Origin: SAR324 cluster bacterium
GTDB lineage: Bacteria > SAR324 > NAC60-12
Length of the DNA: 62,705 nt
Assembly (NCBI GenBank): GCA_015231825.1
Contig: JADGAV010000029.1
Location: 1 to 62,705 of the forward strand
Reading direction: 5' to 3'
Shown: piece by piece, positions 36,822 to 46,590 of the stretch
Layout of the letters: each line of letters opens with the position of its first letter
How positions within the stretch are numbered: position 1 is the first letter of the stretch
Notes under the pieces: model-generated
Told to the model about the DNA's origin: nothing
Databases searched by the model: none
The model's input: the letters and a program-made list of their open reading frames with translations, nothing else
Translations under genes and position numbers: made by a program

Positions 36822-37892
36822 TCAGCGGTAATATCCCGTGCAAATTTCTTGAAAAAGGTTTTGAAAAAGCCCCCGGGCTTCACGGGCATTGAATTTAAAT
36901 TCCAGATCAAGATCTGCCATTCTGACGATTATTTTTTCGAGTTCCGATTCTGAGAACGAATCCGCCTGGGAGACAAGGCGTTTTCCCAAAAAAGGATGCA
37001 GCTTGAGTTTCGAGATAATTGCTGGCGGACTGAGATTTTGCTGTTTCAGGTAATGCACCTTCAATAACTTGATCAACTGCTGATAAATTAAAACGAAGAG
37101 CCCAATATGCCCTGTTGAAGATTCCATCATGATTTGATCGAGGGTTTCCAGGGCAGAAACAAGATCTTTTTGAGAGAGCGCCTGTGTGATGCGAAATATT
37201 GAAAAGTATTTTGCACTTCGAACATGGGCCATCAAATCATCTTCATTCAAAGTGCTCCGGTTGGGCTCCAGAAGGGAGAGTTTTTCCAATTCGTGGTCCA
37301 GGCCGGAGAGATCATTTCCAAGCAAATCCAACAGCAGTTGTGCGGCTCCCGGGCGAATGCTGATTTTTTTTTGCTTTGCCCGTTCAACAATCCATCCAAT
37401 CGGTTTGTCATCATCATAAGCGACAAATTTCTGAATTTTTCCCCGGGACTTGATCACTTTCAGCAATGGAGCACTGAAGTCCTGATCCCTCGAAGCAAAC
37501 GCCGTCAAAATGAAAGAACAATATTCCGGAGGATGAGAAAGATAATTTAAAAGAAGGGGATACAGTCGACTGCTCGGGGGAGCTGCCGGATCAAAAGTTG
37601 ATGATGCGTTTTTTTTACCTCGTGGCTGCTTCAGTTTTTCAAGATGGTCTATTCGAATGATTTTTCGATCGGAAAGAAAAGGCAGGGTCTCGCAACTCAC
37701 TCGGAACTGATCCAATTTTTCCTCAAGACTATCCTGACTGCTGTCTTTGAGCATTTCCATCAGGTCAAAACGCTGCAGAGAAAACTCCGGGTCGCGGTCT
37801 TCCATAATTGACTGGACCAGTGAATTTGCCGTTTCATCAATGCGCAGCTGCTGATTGCCATAGATCAAGCGGATTAAAGGAGGGGGCGTCAT
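36822..37892 (-). CDS. holA: DNA polymerase III delta subunit
   Basis: Clamp-loader delta subunit, 356 aa. It begins with the IRLIYGNQQLRIDE strand-loop typical of HolA, has the SDRKIIRIDHLEKL region and the C-terminal all-helical domain (HIGLFVLIYQQLIKLLKVHYL). It opens the sliding clamp during loading. Its ATG overlaps the ptsP stop (ATGA), so it is the last major gene of the glnB-ptsP-holA operon. Confidence 0.93.
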   Translation of the reverse strand: MTPPPLIRLIYGNQQLRIDETANSLVQSIMEDRDPEFSLQRFDLMEMLKDSSQDSLEEKLDQFRVSCETLPFLSDRKIIRIDHLEKLKQPRGKKNASSTFDPAAPPSSRLYPLLLNYLSHPPEYCSFILTAFASRDQDFSAPLLKVIKSRGKIQKFVAYDDDKPIGWIVERAKQKKISIRPGAAQLLLDLLGNDLSGLDHELEKLSLLEPNRSTLNEDDLMAHVRSAKYFSIFRITQALSQKDLVSALETLDQIMMESSTGHIGLFVLIYQQLIKLLKVHYLKQQNLSPPAIISKLKLHPFLGKRLVSQADSFSESELEKIIVRMADLDLEFKFNAREARGLFQNLFQEICTGYYR

Positions 37893-40201
37893 GCCGTCGT
37901 TTTTGAAGAGTAGAATTTAAAAAAAGTTGCAACCAAATTTCTGACTTGTTCAGCAGAAGATGCCTGTAGCGCTTTTTCAGCCAGCTCTTCAGCTTCCTTC
38001 AGGGTTATAAAAGAAAGCCTTTCTTTGACAACAGGAATCAATGAAGCGGCCATACTCAGATAGCGCAAACCCATCCCAATCAAAATGATGCATCCATCAG
38101 GGTCTGCAGCCATCTCTCCGCACAGTTCAATCGGTTTGTTGTGCCGATTGGCACATTCAATCAGAATTTTAATCATATTGAGGACGGATGGGTGCAGAGG
38201 ATCATAAAGGTGGGCAACATGGGGATTGTTGCGATCCACCGCCAATATATACTGAGTTAAATCATTGCTGCCAATTGAAAGAAAGTCGATTTCTGAAATG
38301 AATGATTCCACCATAATCACTGCGGCGGGAATTTCAAACATCATCCCGATCGCCATCCCGGGAACTTCAACACCTTCCTCCTGCAGTTCCTTCCGGCACT
38401 CGGAAAACAAACGGTTACAAAACCGGATTTCATTCAAGTGACTGATCATGGGATAGATCAGGGAAACATTCTTTCGCCCTTTGTGGTCGCTTTGACGCCT
38501 TGATGCAGCAATCAGAATCGCTTTGATCTGCTTTTTTAAAATTTCAGGATTCCCCATCTGCTCGCGGATCGCACGATTTCCCAGGAAGGGGTTTTCTTCC
38601 TGAACAACTCCCATGTAGGGTGCACACTTATCTGCTCCAATATCTAAAGTACGAAAAACGACCATCTGGTGTTCATCCACACTTTCAACAATTTTTGAGT
38701 AGACTTCGACTTGTTCCTCAACAGAAGGGTAGTGATCCAAAGAGAGAAAAAATATTTCGGAGCGATAGAGACCAATCCCCTCGGCTCCGAAATTATGAAC
38801 ACCATAAGTTTCCGAGACTAAACCGATATTGGCCAAAACATGGATTCGATGACCATCGACGGTTTGACATTTTTTTTCCCGGTATCCGTCCAGATAAGAC
38901 AAGTATTCTTTCTGCTGAAGAAGCAGCTGTTGAAAACCGGTCAGGACCTCGTTTCCAGGATTGATCACCATGTAACCATGTTCTCCGTCAACGGCAAGCG
39001 TATCACCCTCATGAATGGTCTCAATCGCTTCTTCGCTGATGCAGATCGCCGGGATAAATCGCGAACGGGCCAAAATGGCGGCATGAGAAGCGGCTCCTCC
39101 CGCAGAAGTGACAATCCCTTTAATTTTTTCTGAGTCAAATTGCGCTACATCAGCAGGAAGCAGCTGTTTGGTGACCAGAATTCCATCCTGATTGACCAGA
39201 GAGACCTGACCATAACCAAGATTGTGCATCAGGCGAAATCCCATATCTTTTAAATCGGTCCCCCTTTCTCTGAGATAGGGATCATCGATTGCCTCGAAGG
39301 CACGGAGGTATTCCTGAATAACCTGAAAAATGGACCATGCGGCGGATGCACCACCAAGAATGTATTTCTCAATTTTTCCCTGAAATCCATGATCTTCTAA
39401 AAACATCAGGTGAGCATGAAAAATCGCTGCCTCATCGGCTCCCAAAAAATTGGACACTTTGTCAATCAGTTCCAGCGTTTCTATGGTGGTTTTTTCAAAA
39501 ACCTGAGCGAAAGTTGCCAACTCTTCTTCAGGAGTTAAAAGTGTGTTTTTTTCAGGTTCCTCCAGAACATTCTCCTGCAGAAGAACGGCTTGGCCCAACG
39601 CGACTCCAGCAGCAACCGGGACTCCTGAGATTCTGGCATTGACAGCAGGGGGAACCTCCGTGTGAGGGGACTCTTTAAGACGCTCAATCAGCAGCGCTTT
39701 GGAAATCATCCCGGAAATTTGGGAAGCGATGGTGACGAGCATGTGCTCTTCTTCTTTAGTAAATGTACGGCTTTCGATAGTATGCATGCCGAGCACCCCA
39801 AATGCCTTGCGGTGCTGAATCAAAGGAACGCCTAAAAATGAGCGATAGAGATCTTCATCGGTTTGGGGAAAGGACTTGAATCGGGGATGCTCCTGCATCT
39901 CTGCAACCTGGACCGGTTCTGAGGTTTCCAGTACCAGTCCGATCAATCCCTCGGAGGGCTTCATTTGAACCTGACCCACAGACTCGCTATTGAGTCCGTA
40001 GGTGGCTCGGAGGACTAATTTTTCTTCTTCGGAATCATAAACATAGATGGAACAGGCATCGACAAGGAGCCGTTCGGCAATCATCTCTGCAGTATGAAAC
40101 AAAGTCTCAACCGCATCATGAGAGCCTGTGATAACGTGGCTGATATCAGCGAGGGTCTGGAGAGGAGAAATATTTTTTGCGGAGAGACGATCGTCAGACA
40201 T
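37889..40201 (-). CDS. ptsP: PTS-Ntr enzyme I with GAF domain (PtsP)
   Basis: Phosphoenolpyruvate-protein phosphotransferase of the nitrogen PTS, 770 aa. An N-terminal GAF domain (about 20-170) precedes the enzyme I module. That module has the phosphorylated His in GGAASHAAILAR, the PEP-binding TIM barrel with FRTLDIGADK, FLSIGSNDLTQY and the C-terminal CGEMAADP with the catalytic Cys. It passes phosphate from PEP to NPr and on to PtsN, neither of which is in this window. Start ATG 40201 is supported by GGGGGAG; an upstream ATG overlaps this ribosome site. It follows glnB by a short gap. Confidence 0.96.
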   Translation of the reverse strand: MSDDRLSAKNISPLQTLADISHVITGSHDAVETLFHTAEMIAERLLVDACSIYVYDSEEEKLVLRATYGLNSESVGQVQMKPSEGLIGLVLETSEPVQVAEMQEHPRFKSFPQTDEDLYRSFLGVPLIQHRKAFGVLGMHTIESRTFTKEEEHMLVTIASQISGMISKALLIERLKESPHTEVPPAVNARISGVPVAAGVALGQAVLLQENVLEEPEKNTLLTPEEELATFAQVFEKTTIETLELIDKVSNFLGADEAAIFHAHLMFLEDHGFQGKIEKYILGGASAAWSIFQVIQEYLRAFEAIDDPYLRERGTDLKDMGFRLMHNLGYGQVSLVNQDGILVTKQLLPADVAQFDSEKIKGIVTSAGGAASHAAILARSRFIPAICISEEAIETIHEGDTLAVDGEHGYMVINPGNEVLTGFQQLLLQQKEYLSYLDGYREKKCQTVDGHRIHVLANIGLVSETYGVHNFGAEGIGLYRSEIFFLSLDHYPSVEEQVEVYSKIVESVDEHQMVVFRTLDIGADKCAPYMGVVQEENPFLGNRAIREQMGNPEILKKQIKAILIAASRRQSDHKGRKNVSLIYPMISHLNEIRFCNRLFSECRKELQEEGVEVPGMAIGMMFEIPAAVIMVESFISEIDFLSIGSNDLTQYILAVDRNNPHVAHLYDPLHPSVLNMIKILIECANRHNKPIELCGEMAADPDGCIILIGMGLRYLSMAASLIPVVKERLSFITLKEAEELAEKALQASSAEQVRNLVATFFKFYSSKTTA

Positions 40202-40221
40202 CTCTCCCCCTTTCATTGCAA

Positions 40222-40572
<351 letters not shown>

Positions 40573-40846
40573 CTAATGGATTCAAAACTAACAAATTTAA
40601 AGTCATTCAGTTCGCTTGTCTGCTCCACTCCGACAAAACTCTCTGCCTGAAAAGAAATTCAAAACAAAACTCTAGTAATGCATCTTCAGCAAAGAACATG
40701 CCAGGGGATTTCGCAATACGCTATCGCTGTAAAAGCCGGTTTTCAGAGCAATCCATTGTTTCCTGAAAGCACTCCAATATCAAATGAACTGCTGAATATT
40801 TGGCTGATTTGGAGAATCTGCCTAAAAAATAGACGTTTTCGTAAGA

Positions 40847-41896
40847 TTATATTGATTCCTTTTTTTTGTAAAGGTCAATGAAGGTCTGCAAAATTTTTGT
40901 TGTGGAAAAATTTTCAATTAAATCAAAGCATTGGAATCGTCCCCCATGATATTCAACGAGTCTCTTTTCCTCTGCGACACGCGTTTCTTCAAAGCTTCCT
41001 CCCTTGACATGAATATCGGGTTTGATTTGATCGATCAGATAAAGTGGATTGTCCCCCGAGAACGGGACAACATAGTCCACACATTCCAATGCAGCCAGTG
41101 CCGTCAATCTCTCTTCCTGCCTAAATATTGGCCGCTGTGTTCCTTTGCTGTGCCGGATTGATTCATCATCATTGACTAGTACCAAAAAAGTACCACCCAA
41201 TGCTTTTGCTTTCCTGAGATATCGCAAGTGACCGGGATGCAAAATATCAAAACTTCCATTGCTTGTGACGAGAAATTCATCCCGCTCATGGCACTCCTGA
41301 ATGAACAGAGACAGGCGATCTGATTCAAGTATAGGCAGTGATTTCGGTTTTACCCATTCCAGAACAGTTTCTTGCTGATTGTTCAGAAAGGATTTTGACG
41401 GATTTGAAATTTGCAGTTTCTCAGAAATTCGTGCAATTGCAAATTCTGTAGCTCGCATCTCATCCATTGTTGATTCGATAAACTGCAGAGAACTCCTTTC
41501 AATTCTTTCAAACAAGTGCTGGACAGGTGTGTGCTTTGCATGGGATACTGACGGAGCAAGAATTCTGCCGGGTTTAAACTGCTTGAGCAAATCGTCAATA
41601 CCGCAGGAAAGGTCGATCACTAAATCGACATAACGGGTTCCCAGCAGCATTTCTGCCCTTTCCAGAAAAGGAACAAAAGGACGATCATTTCCATATTTTT
41701 TATTAAACTCAAGATCAGGAAAAAGACCGATCAGCAATGTTTCACAATTTTCCTTGGCTGCAGCAAGCAATGGCTGGTGGCCTGCGTGAAACAAATCAAA
41801 CTCGCCGATCAGCAAAGTGACTGAATCTGGAGAAACATTTTTCTCCATGTATTCAATCAATAAGGAAGGGTTCTCAAAAACTAAAGGCAGCGGCAT
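40847..41896 (-). CDS. Tandem cytidylyltransferase-fold protein (HldE C-domain-like plus second domain)
   Basis: A 349-residue protein with two nucleotidyltransferase domains. The C-terminal one (about 205-340) resembles the HldE/RfaE adenylyltransferase domain: SNGSFDILHPGH with H220-x-x-H223, VNDDESIR and KGGSFEETRV. The N-terminal one (about 25-165) has its own motif H37-A-G-H40 and LLIGLFPD but is divergent, with the rest of the signature altered. The kinase half of HldE is absent. It could activate heptose-phosphate or a different sugar or alcohol phosphate with ATP or CTP. It stands alone on the minus strand. Confidence 0.8.
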   Translation of the reverse strand: MPLPLVFENPSLLIEYMEKNVSPDSVTLLIGEFDLFHAGHQPLLAAAKENCETLLIGLFPDLEFNKKYGNDRPFVPFLERAEMLLGTRYVDLVIDLSCGIDDLLKQFKPGRILAPSVSHAKHTPVQHLFERIERSSLQFIESTMDEMRATEFAIARISEKLQISNPSKSFLNNQQETVLEWVKPKSLPILESDRLSLFIQECHERDEFLVTSNGSFDILHPGHLRYLRKAKALGGTFLVLVNDDESIRHSKGTQRPIFRQEERLTALAALECVDYVVPFSGDNPLYLIDQIKPDIHVKGGSFEETRVAEEKRLVEYHGGRFQCFDLIENFSTTKILQTFIDLYKKKESI

Positions 41897-42172
41897 TGCT
41901 TTTAAGGAATTGGAAATTATTGTAGCAGGGAATGCTCAAAAGACTAGAAGATCTCATTTGCATGTCAAGCGAATACGCCCATCATAAAATTATTTCTTTT
42001 TGCATTTCTTTTTTTAAAAAATTTTGACATGAATTGATGTAGAAGCAGTTTCGAATTCAATTTCAATAAAAAAAAGATAAAAACAAGCGCCTTTACGGAC
42101 TCTTTTATATCAATTATGAGCAAATCATTGTATTCAACTTCTGTCCCCCTCAACGGTTTCAACCTGAAAAGA

Positions 42173-43852
42173 ATGAACGGTTCCAAGTTTATAATTGTAA
42201 CAGTACTGGTTCTCTCTATTTTGATCGCTCCGGTTTATGCCAAGTCTGAAATCGTTCCGGATCCTCAACTGTTTCCGCGATCCAAAATGATTGATGTTCA
42301 GGTATTTTTCTGGAAAAAAATTTTTAGCGAAGTGAAGACAACAGAAGTCTTGATTCATGACCGAGAACTCGTTCTTCCTATCCACGAAAAAGTTTCAGTA
42401 ATCGGGCTTACCCGCAAACAGGCAAAAAGCAGAGTTAAGGAGCGAAGCAGGCAAATCAAAAAACAGTTGCGCTTACTTGCCGATACCTTGGAAAAAAAAT
42501 CACCTTTGAATCCTTCTCAAAAAAAAATACTCAACAAATTTTACAAAGGTGTGACACCCAAGCAACTGCGAAAAGCCGCTCAACGACTGCGTTCTCAATA
42601 TGGCGTTGCTGATCGTTTCCGCGAAGGCCTGGTTCGTTCAGGATCTTATATGAACTTTATTTTAAGGGCTCTGAAAAACCAGGGTGTTCCTCCAGAATTA
42701 GCCTATCTTCCTCACGTGGAATCTTCTTTTAATTTCACTTCTCACTCCAAATCAGGAGCCAAGGGAATTTGGCAGTTTACCCGATCTACCGGAAAAATGT
42801 TTATGAGGGTCAATTCGAGAGTGGATGAACGACTGGATCCTTTTATTTCCTCGCTGGCGGCCGCCAAACTCTTGAAGGCCAATTACGAACACCTGGGTTC
42901 CTGGCCACTTGCAATTACGGCTTACAACCATGGTCCGAACGGGATCAGCAAAATTGCCAAAAAGCTAAAAACCCGGGATCTGGGATATATGATTCGACAT
43001 TACAACAGCAGAACTTTCGGTTTCGCCAGCAAAAACTTTTACGCAGAATTTTTAGCAGCGGCCGAAGTTGCAGGCAACTATCAGAAATATTTCGGTGCTT
43101 TAAAACTCAACCCTCCTCTTCGGTACAAGGAAATTCGTCTGCCGAAATCGATGTCGATTCGCACCGTGATGTCCCGTCTGAATTACCCTCGCAAGCAAGT
43201 TCTTGCCTTGAATCCCGCGCTCAACCCCCGTGTGCTCAGCGGACACTACCATGTCCCCTCTTATTACCGGATCAAGGTGCCAATTTCCGGCCTGGATTCT
43301 GAAAAAGTAGCACAAATCAATATGAGCGGCGGCAAAAGCGACTCTATTTCAAATAGAAAGAAGCAGGGAAGACATTCTCCGAAATGGGTGACTGTAAAAC
43401 GTGGAGATTCTCTTTCCACTATTGCAGACCGATACAATATGAGTGTTAAAAATTTAGTATCGCTGAACAATGTTTCTCCTCGCAAATATCTTTATCCCGG
43501 TCAGGTTCTGCGTGTTTCAAATGGGCGGAACGCGACAGAGGTGATTGTAAAACGGGGTGATAGCTTAACAACAATTGCCCGGCAAAACAGGGTTTCTCTT
43601 CATCAGTTGCTGGCAGCCAATGATTTGAATTTCAATAGCATCATTTTCCCTGGACAAGAACTCAAACTGCCTGGCGGCAAAGAATTTTCTGCTCCCCAAA
43701 AAAGAGTGCTTCGCGTTACCGTGAGACGCGGCGATACATTGTATGAAATTGCCAGACGAGCAGGCATTCATATTGATGAATTGACTTCCATCAACGGCTT
43801 GTCCAAAAGTTCAGTAATATACCCGGGACAGCGTTTGATCCTTAGCCTCTAA
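42173..43852 (+). CDS. MltD-like lytic transglycosylase with three LysM domains
   Basis: Periplasmic murein transglycosylase, about 559 aa. A signal peptide follows ATG 42173; an in-frame ATG at 42116 is possible. A long basic helical linker comes next, then the SLT domain with catalytic Glu183 in PHVESSFN, GAKGIWQF and ITAYNHGPNG. The C-terminus has three LysM repeats (about 404-446, 456-499, 514-559), each with the RGDSL or RGDTL start. It cuts glycan strands to anhydro-muropeptides. It is followed by the TPR lipoprotein on the same strand. Confidence 0.93.
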   Translation: MNGSKFIIVTVLVLSILIAPVYAKSEIVPDPQLFPRSKMIDVQVFFWKKIFSEVKTTEVLIHDRELVLPIHEKVSVIGLTRKQAKSRVKERSRQIKKQLRLLADTLEKKSPLNPSQKKILNKFYKGVTPKQLRKAAQRLRSQYGVADRFREGLVRSGSYMNFILRALKNQGVPPELAYLPHVESSFNFTSHSKSGAKGIWQFTRSTGKMFMRVNSRVDERLDPFISSLAAAKLLKANYEHLGSWPLAITAYNHGPNGISKIAKKLKTRDLGYMIRHYNSRTFGFASKNFYAEFLAAAEVAGNYQKYFGALKLNPPLRYKEIRLPKSMSIRTVMSRLNYPRKQVLALNPALNPRVLSGHYHVPSYYRIKVPISGLDSEKVAQINMSGGKSDSISNRKKQGRHSPKWVTVKRGDSLSTIADRYNMSVKNLVSLNNVSPRKYLYPGQVLRVSNGRNATEVIVKRGDSLTTIARQNRVSLHQLLAANDLNFNSIIFPGQELKLPGGKEFSAPQKRVLRVTVRRGDTLYEIARRAGIHIDELTSINGLSKSSVIYPGQRLILSL

Positions 43853-43911
43853 AAAGTTTCCCCGGCAGCGGGAAGCTCAGGCACCGCATCATTTCCCTCA
43901 ATTTTTAAAAA

Positions 43912-46581
43912 ATGATTCGCTGGATTCTAATTATTACCTGTGCCTTTTCACTTTTCAACTGTACTTCTGTTCCAGCACCTTCATCTGTTCAAGAACCTGA
44001 AGCAGACTTTTCCACAGAAGAACAACGTCTGCAGATTGCCATCCAGATTAATCCAGAACACTGGTTGGGATACTTCAGGATTTCCAAATTTTATCAGCAG
44101 CAGCAGCAGTGGTCAAAAGCGCTGGATAGTCTCCAGAAGGCCGAAAAAATCGCTCCTGACTCCATCGCAATTCAAAGAGAACTAGGCAGTCTCTATCAGA
44201 TTTTGAAGCAAGAAAAAACGGCCCTTGTGCACTACACAGAAGCATTGGGTCGATTTCCCGAGAATAAAATACTTTTTCTGGATCGGGGAAAATTGTATTT
44301 AAAACTCCAAAATCCGGATCAGGCGAGGTTAGATTTTGAGAAAGCAGTTGAAAACAATTCCGAAATTTTTGAAGCCTATTTGCTCCTGGCTTTTCTCAAC
44401 ATTCAAGAACGTGACCTGGTTTCCGCACTCCCTCTTCTATTGAGAGCAGCAGAAATCGAACCGGAACAAGCAGAAGTCTGGCAGCAGATCAGTGTGCTGC
44501 AGGAAAAGCTTGGCAATCAGAAACAGGCAATAGATTCCATGCGAAAAGCAGTGGATTTGAATCCTGATGATTTCGGCTATCTGCAGTCGTATGCATCATT
44601 GTTGGAAAAAAGTTACTCAACAGAAGAGTTGAAAATCGTGTTGACTTCGATGCTGCATTTGTTTCCGGAAAATGCATGGCCTCATGCGCACTACGGTAAC
44701 CTTCTTTTTCATCTGGAACGATATCCTGAGGCTGAAATACATCTCAAACAAGCCGTCGTTTACCGGCAGGACTATGCCTGGGCGTTTTTTCGGATCGGGG
44801 CCCTGCACGCTGAACAAAAGCAATGGGAAGAGGCAGCACAATCTTTTCTGCAGGGACTGGAACACGAGTCGAACAATCTCTGGGCTCGAAAACAGCTTGG
44901 AGCTATCTATGAATTGCAAGGTAAAACTGAAGCCGCTATTGAGCAGTATCAACGGATCCTGGATCGTGGTGCCAAAAACCAGCTGGATGAGAATGTTTTT
45001 CATCGTTTGGCACAACTTTACTGGTCTGAATTGCGCTTCCGACAGGCGATTGAGACCATTCAGGAAGGTCGACTGCATTTTCCTGAAAGTTTGGATCTTT
45101 CCTGGAAATTAGCCCGTTTTCTCGAGGCCCGTCAAGAGTTTGCACCAGCACGTGAAATCTATTTAAATATTCTTCAACAATCCCCAAAAAACGGAGAAGC
45201 CATGGTGCGTCTGGGACTGTTGGAGCAGCGAATGGGCAACCTCAAGCAAAGTGAAAGTTACTACAGAAGTGCATTAAAAATTTCTCCTGCATTGCACCAG
45301 GTTCGCCAGCAATTGATTCGACTGCAGCTCCAAAGCTCCGAGATCACTGCAGCAGAACCGGAACTGCGACGCTACATTCAAGAAAATCCCAATGCGGAAT
45401 GGGGATATGCCCAATTGGGACTTTTGAAACTGCTCCAGAAGAAACCAGAAGAAGGCCTAAGTATTCTGCAATCCGGACTCACTCACAACCCAAATTCTTC
45501 CTGGTTGCAGGAAATCAAGGGATTGAGCCATGAAAAACTTCAGCAATGGGCCCCTGCTCTGTCCTCATTCCAAGCGGCTCTGCAAAATTCTCCGGATTCT
45601 CCTTTCTTACTGGCTCACCAGGGTTTTGTTCTGACCCACCTGACAGAATTTGAAAGAGCCCGGCAATCCCTCCTCAGATCTCTGCTGCTTTCAGACATCG
45701 AAACGTGGGCCTGGTATCAGTATCTGCTGGTTCAGGAGACCAAGGTTCAAGAAAAATGGTTTGGACAGGAACTCTTCAAAATCCGCCCATTGCTGGAACA
45801 AATTCTTCTGGAGCAAAATGACACGGACATGACCGCCTTGTCGAACACGGATCTCAGTTCCCGGACTAAAGGAATCATTGCCAGTGTGCTTCAGCTTTTG
45901 CGGGGTCAGCGGCAATCCGCTCTCAATACAGTAAGCAAATTGTCACTCGATAATCTCCAGGCCTGGGAAGTTTTTCAAATCGGATATATTTTTGAAATCA
46001 ACGGTAACTATCAAGAAGCAGAACACTACTACCATAGAATCCAGCAAAGCAATCCTGATTTCCCCTGGATTCATGCACGTCTGGCCAGAGTTTATGAAAA
46101 ACAGGATCGAATTTCAGAGAGCATTCAAGCTTACACAGATTTTGTCAGTCATTTTGAAGCACCAATGTGGGCTTTGTCTCGCCTGGCATCGCATCTGGGA
46201 GCATCCAAACGCAATCATGAAGCTGTGGCAATTTTTCAGCAAATTCTAAAAATCACCCCCAATGACGCCGATACCCTGAACAACATTGCCTGGCTCTATT
46301 TAACGACAGGTCCCTTGCAATCGCGTAAAATTCAACAAGCGCTTATTTATGCCCGTCAGGCAGTTGCTATTCTGTCCACCCAGGAACACCTGGATACCCT
46401 TGCAGAAGCGTATTTTCAGTCGGGTCAAATCGATCTTGCTCTCAAAACCATCAAAGAAGCGATTCTCAAAACCAACTCTCAATCTGAACAATTTCAGTAT
46501 CTGATGGGACAATACCAGCGATTTCGCAAGGGAGATTTACACTCTCTGCCCGATGCAGATGTTTTAAACACTTCTCAATGA
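43912..46581 (+). CDS. TPR-repeat lipoprotein
   Basis: An 889-residue protein. Signal peptide with lipobox ending at C17 (SLFNC), then tetratricopeptide repeats over nearly the whole length, with typical W-L-G-Y-F and A-x-x-x-F-x-x-A-L patterns at about 34-residue spacing. Such proteins assemble complexes at the inner face of the outer membrane or in the periplasm. It follows the transglycosylase by 60 bases, so a cell-wall-related scaffold is a reasonable guess, no more. Confidence 0.85.
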   Translation: MIRWILIITCAFSLFNCTSVPAPSSVQEPEADFSTEEQRLQIAIQINPEHWLGYFRISKFYQQQQQWSKALDSLQKAEKIAPDSIAIQRELGSLYQILKQEKTALVHYTEALGRFPENKILFLDRGKLYLKLQNPDQARLDFEKAVENNSEIFEAYLLLAFLNIQERDLVSALPLLLRAAEIEPEQAEVWQQISVLQEKLGNQKQAIDSMRKAVDLNPDDFGYLQSYASLLEKSYSTEELKIVLTSMLHLFPENAWPHAHYGNLLFHLERYPEAEIHLKQAVVYRQDYAWAFFRIGALHAEQKQWEEAAQSFLQGLEHESNNLWARKQLGAIYELQGKTEAAIEQYQRILDRGAKNQLDENVFHRLAQLYWSELRFRQAIETIQEGRLHFPESLDLSWKLARFLEARQEFAPAREIYLNILQQSPKNGEAMVRLGLLEQRMGNLKQSESYYRSALKISPALHQVRQQLIRLQLQSSEITAAEPELRRYIQENPNAEWGYAQLGLLKLLQKKPEEGLSILQSGLTHNPNSSWLQEIKGLSHEKLQQWAPALSSFQAALQNSPDSPFLLAHQGFVLTHLTEFERARQSLLRSLLLSDIETWAWYQYLLVQETKVQEKWFGQELFKIRPLLEQILLEQNDTDMTALSNTDLSSRTKGIIASVLQLLRGQRQSALNTVSKLSLDNLQAWEVFQIGYIFEINGNYQEAEHYYHRIQQSNPDFPWIHARLARVYEKQDRISESIQAYTDFVSHFEAPMWALSRLASHLGASKRNHEAVAIFQQILKITPNDADTLNNIAWLYLTTGPLQSRKIQQALIYARQAVAILSTQEHLDTLAEAYFQSGQIDLALKTIKEAILKTNSQSEQFQYLMGQYQRFRKGDLHSLPDADVLNTSQ

Positions 46582-46590
46582 AAGCAGATA

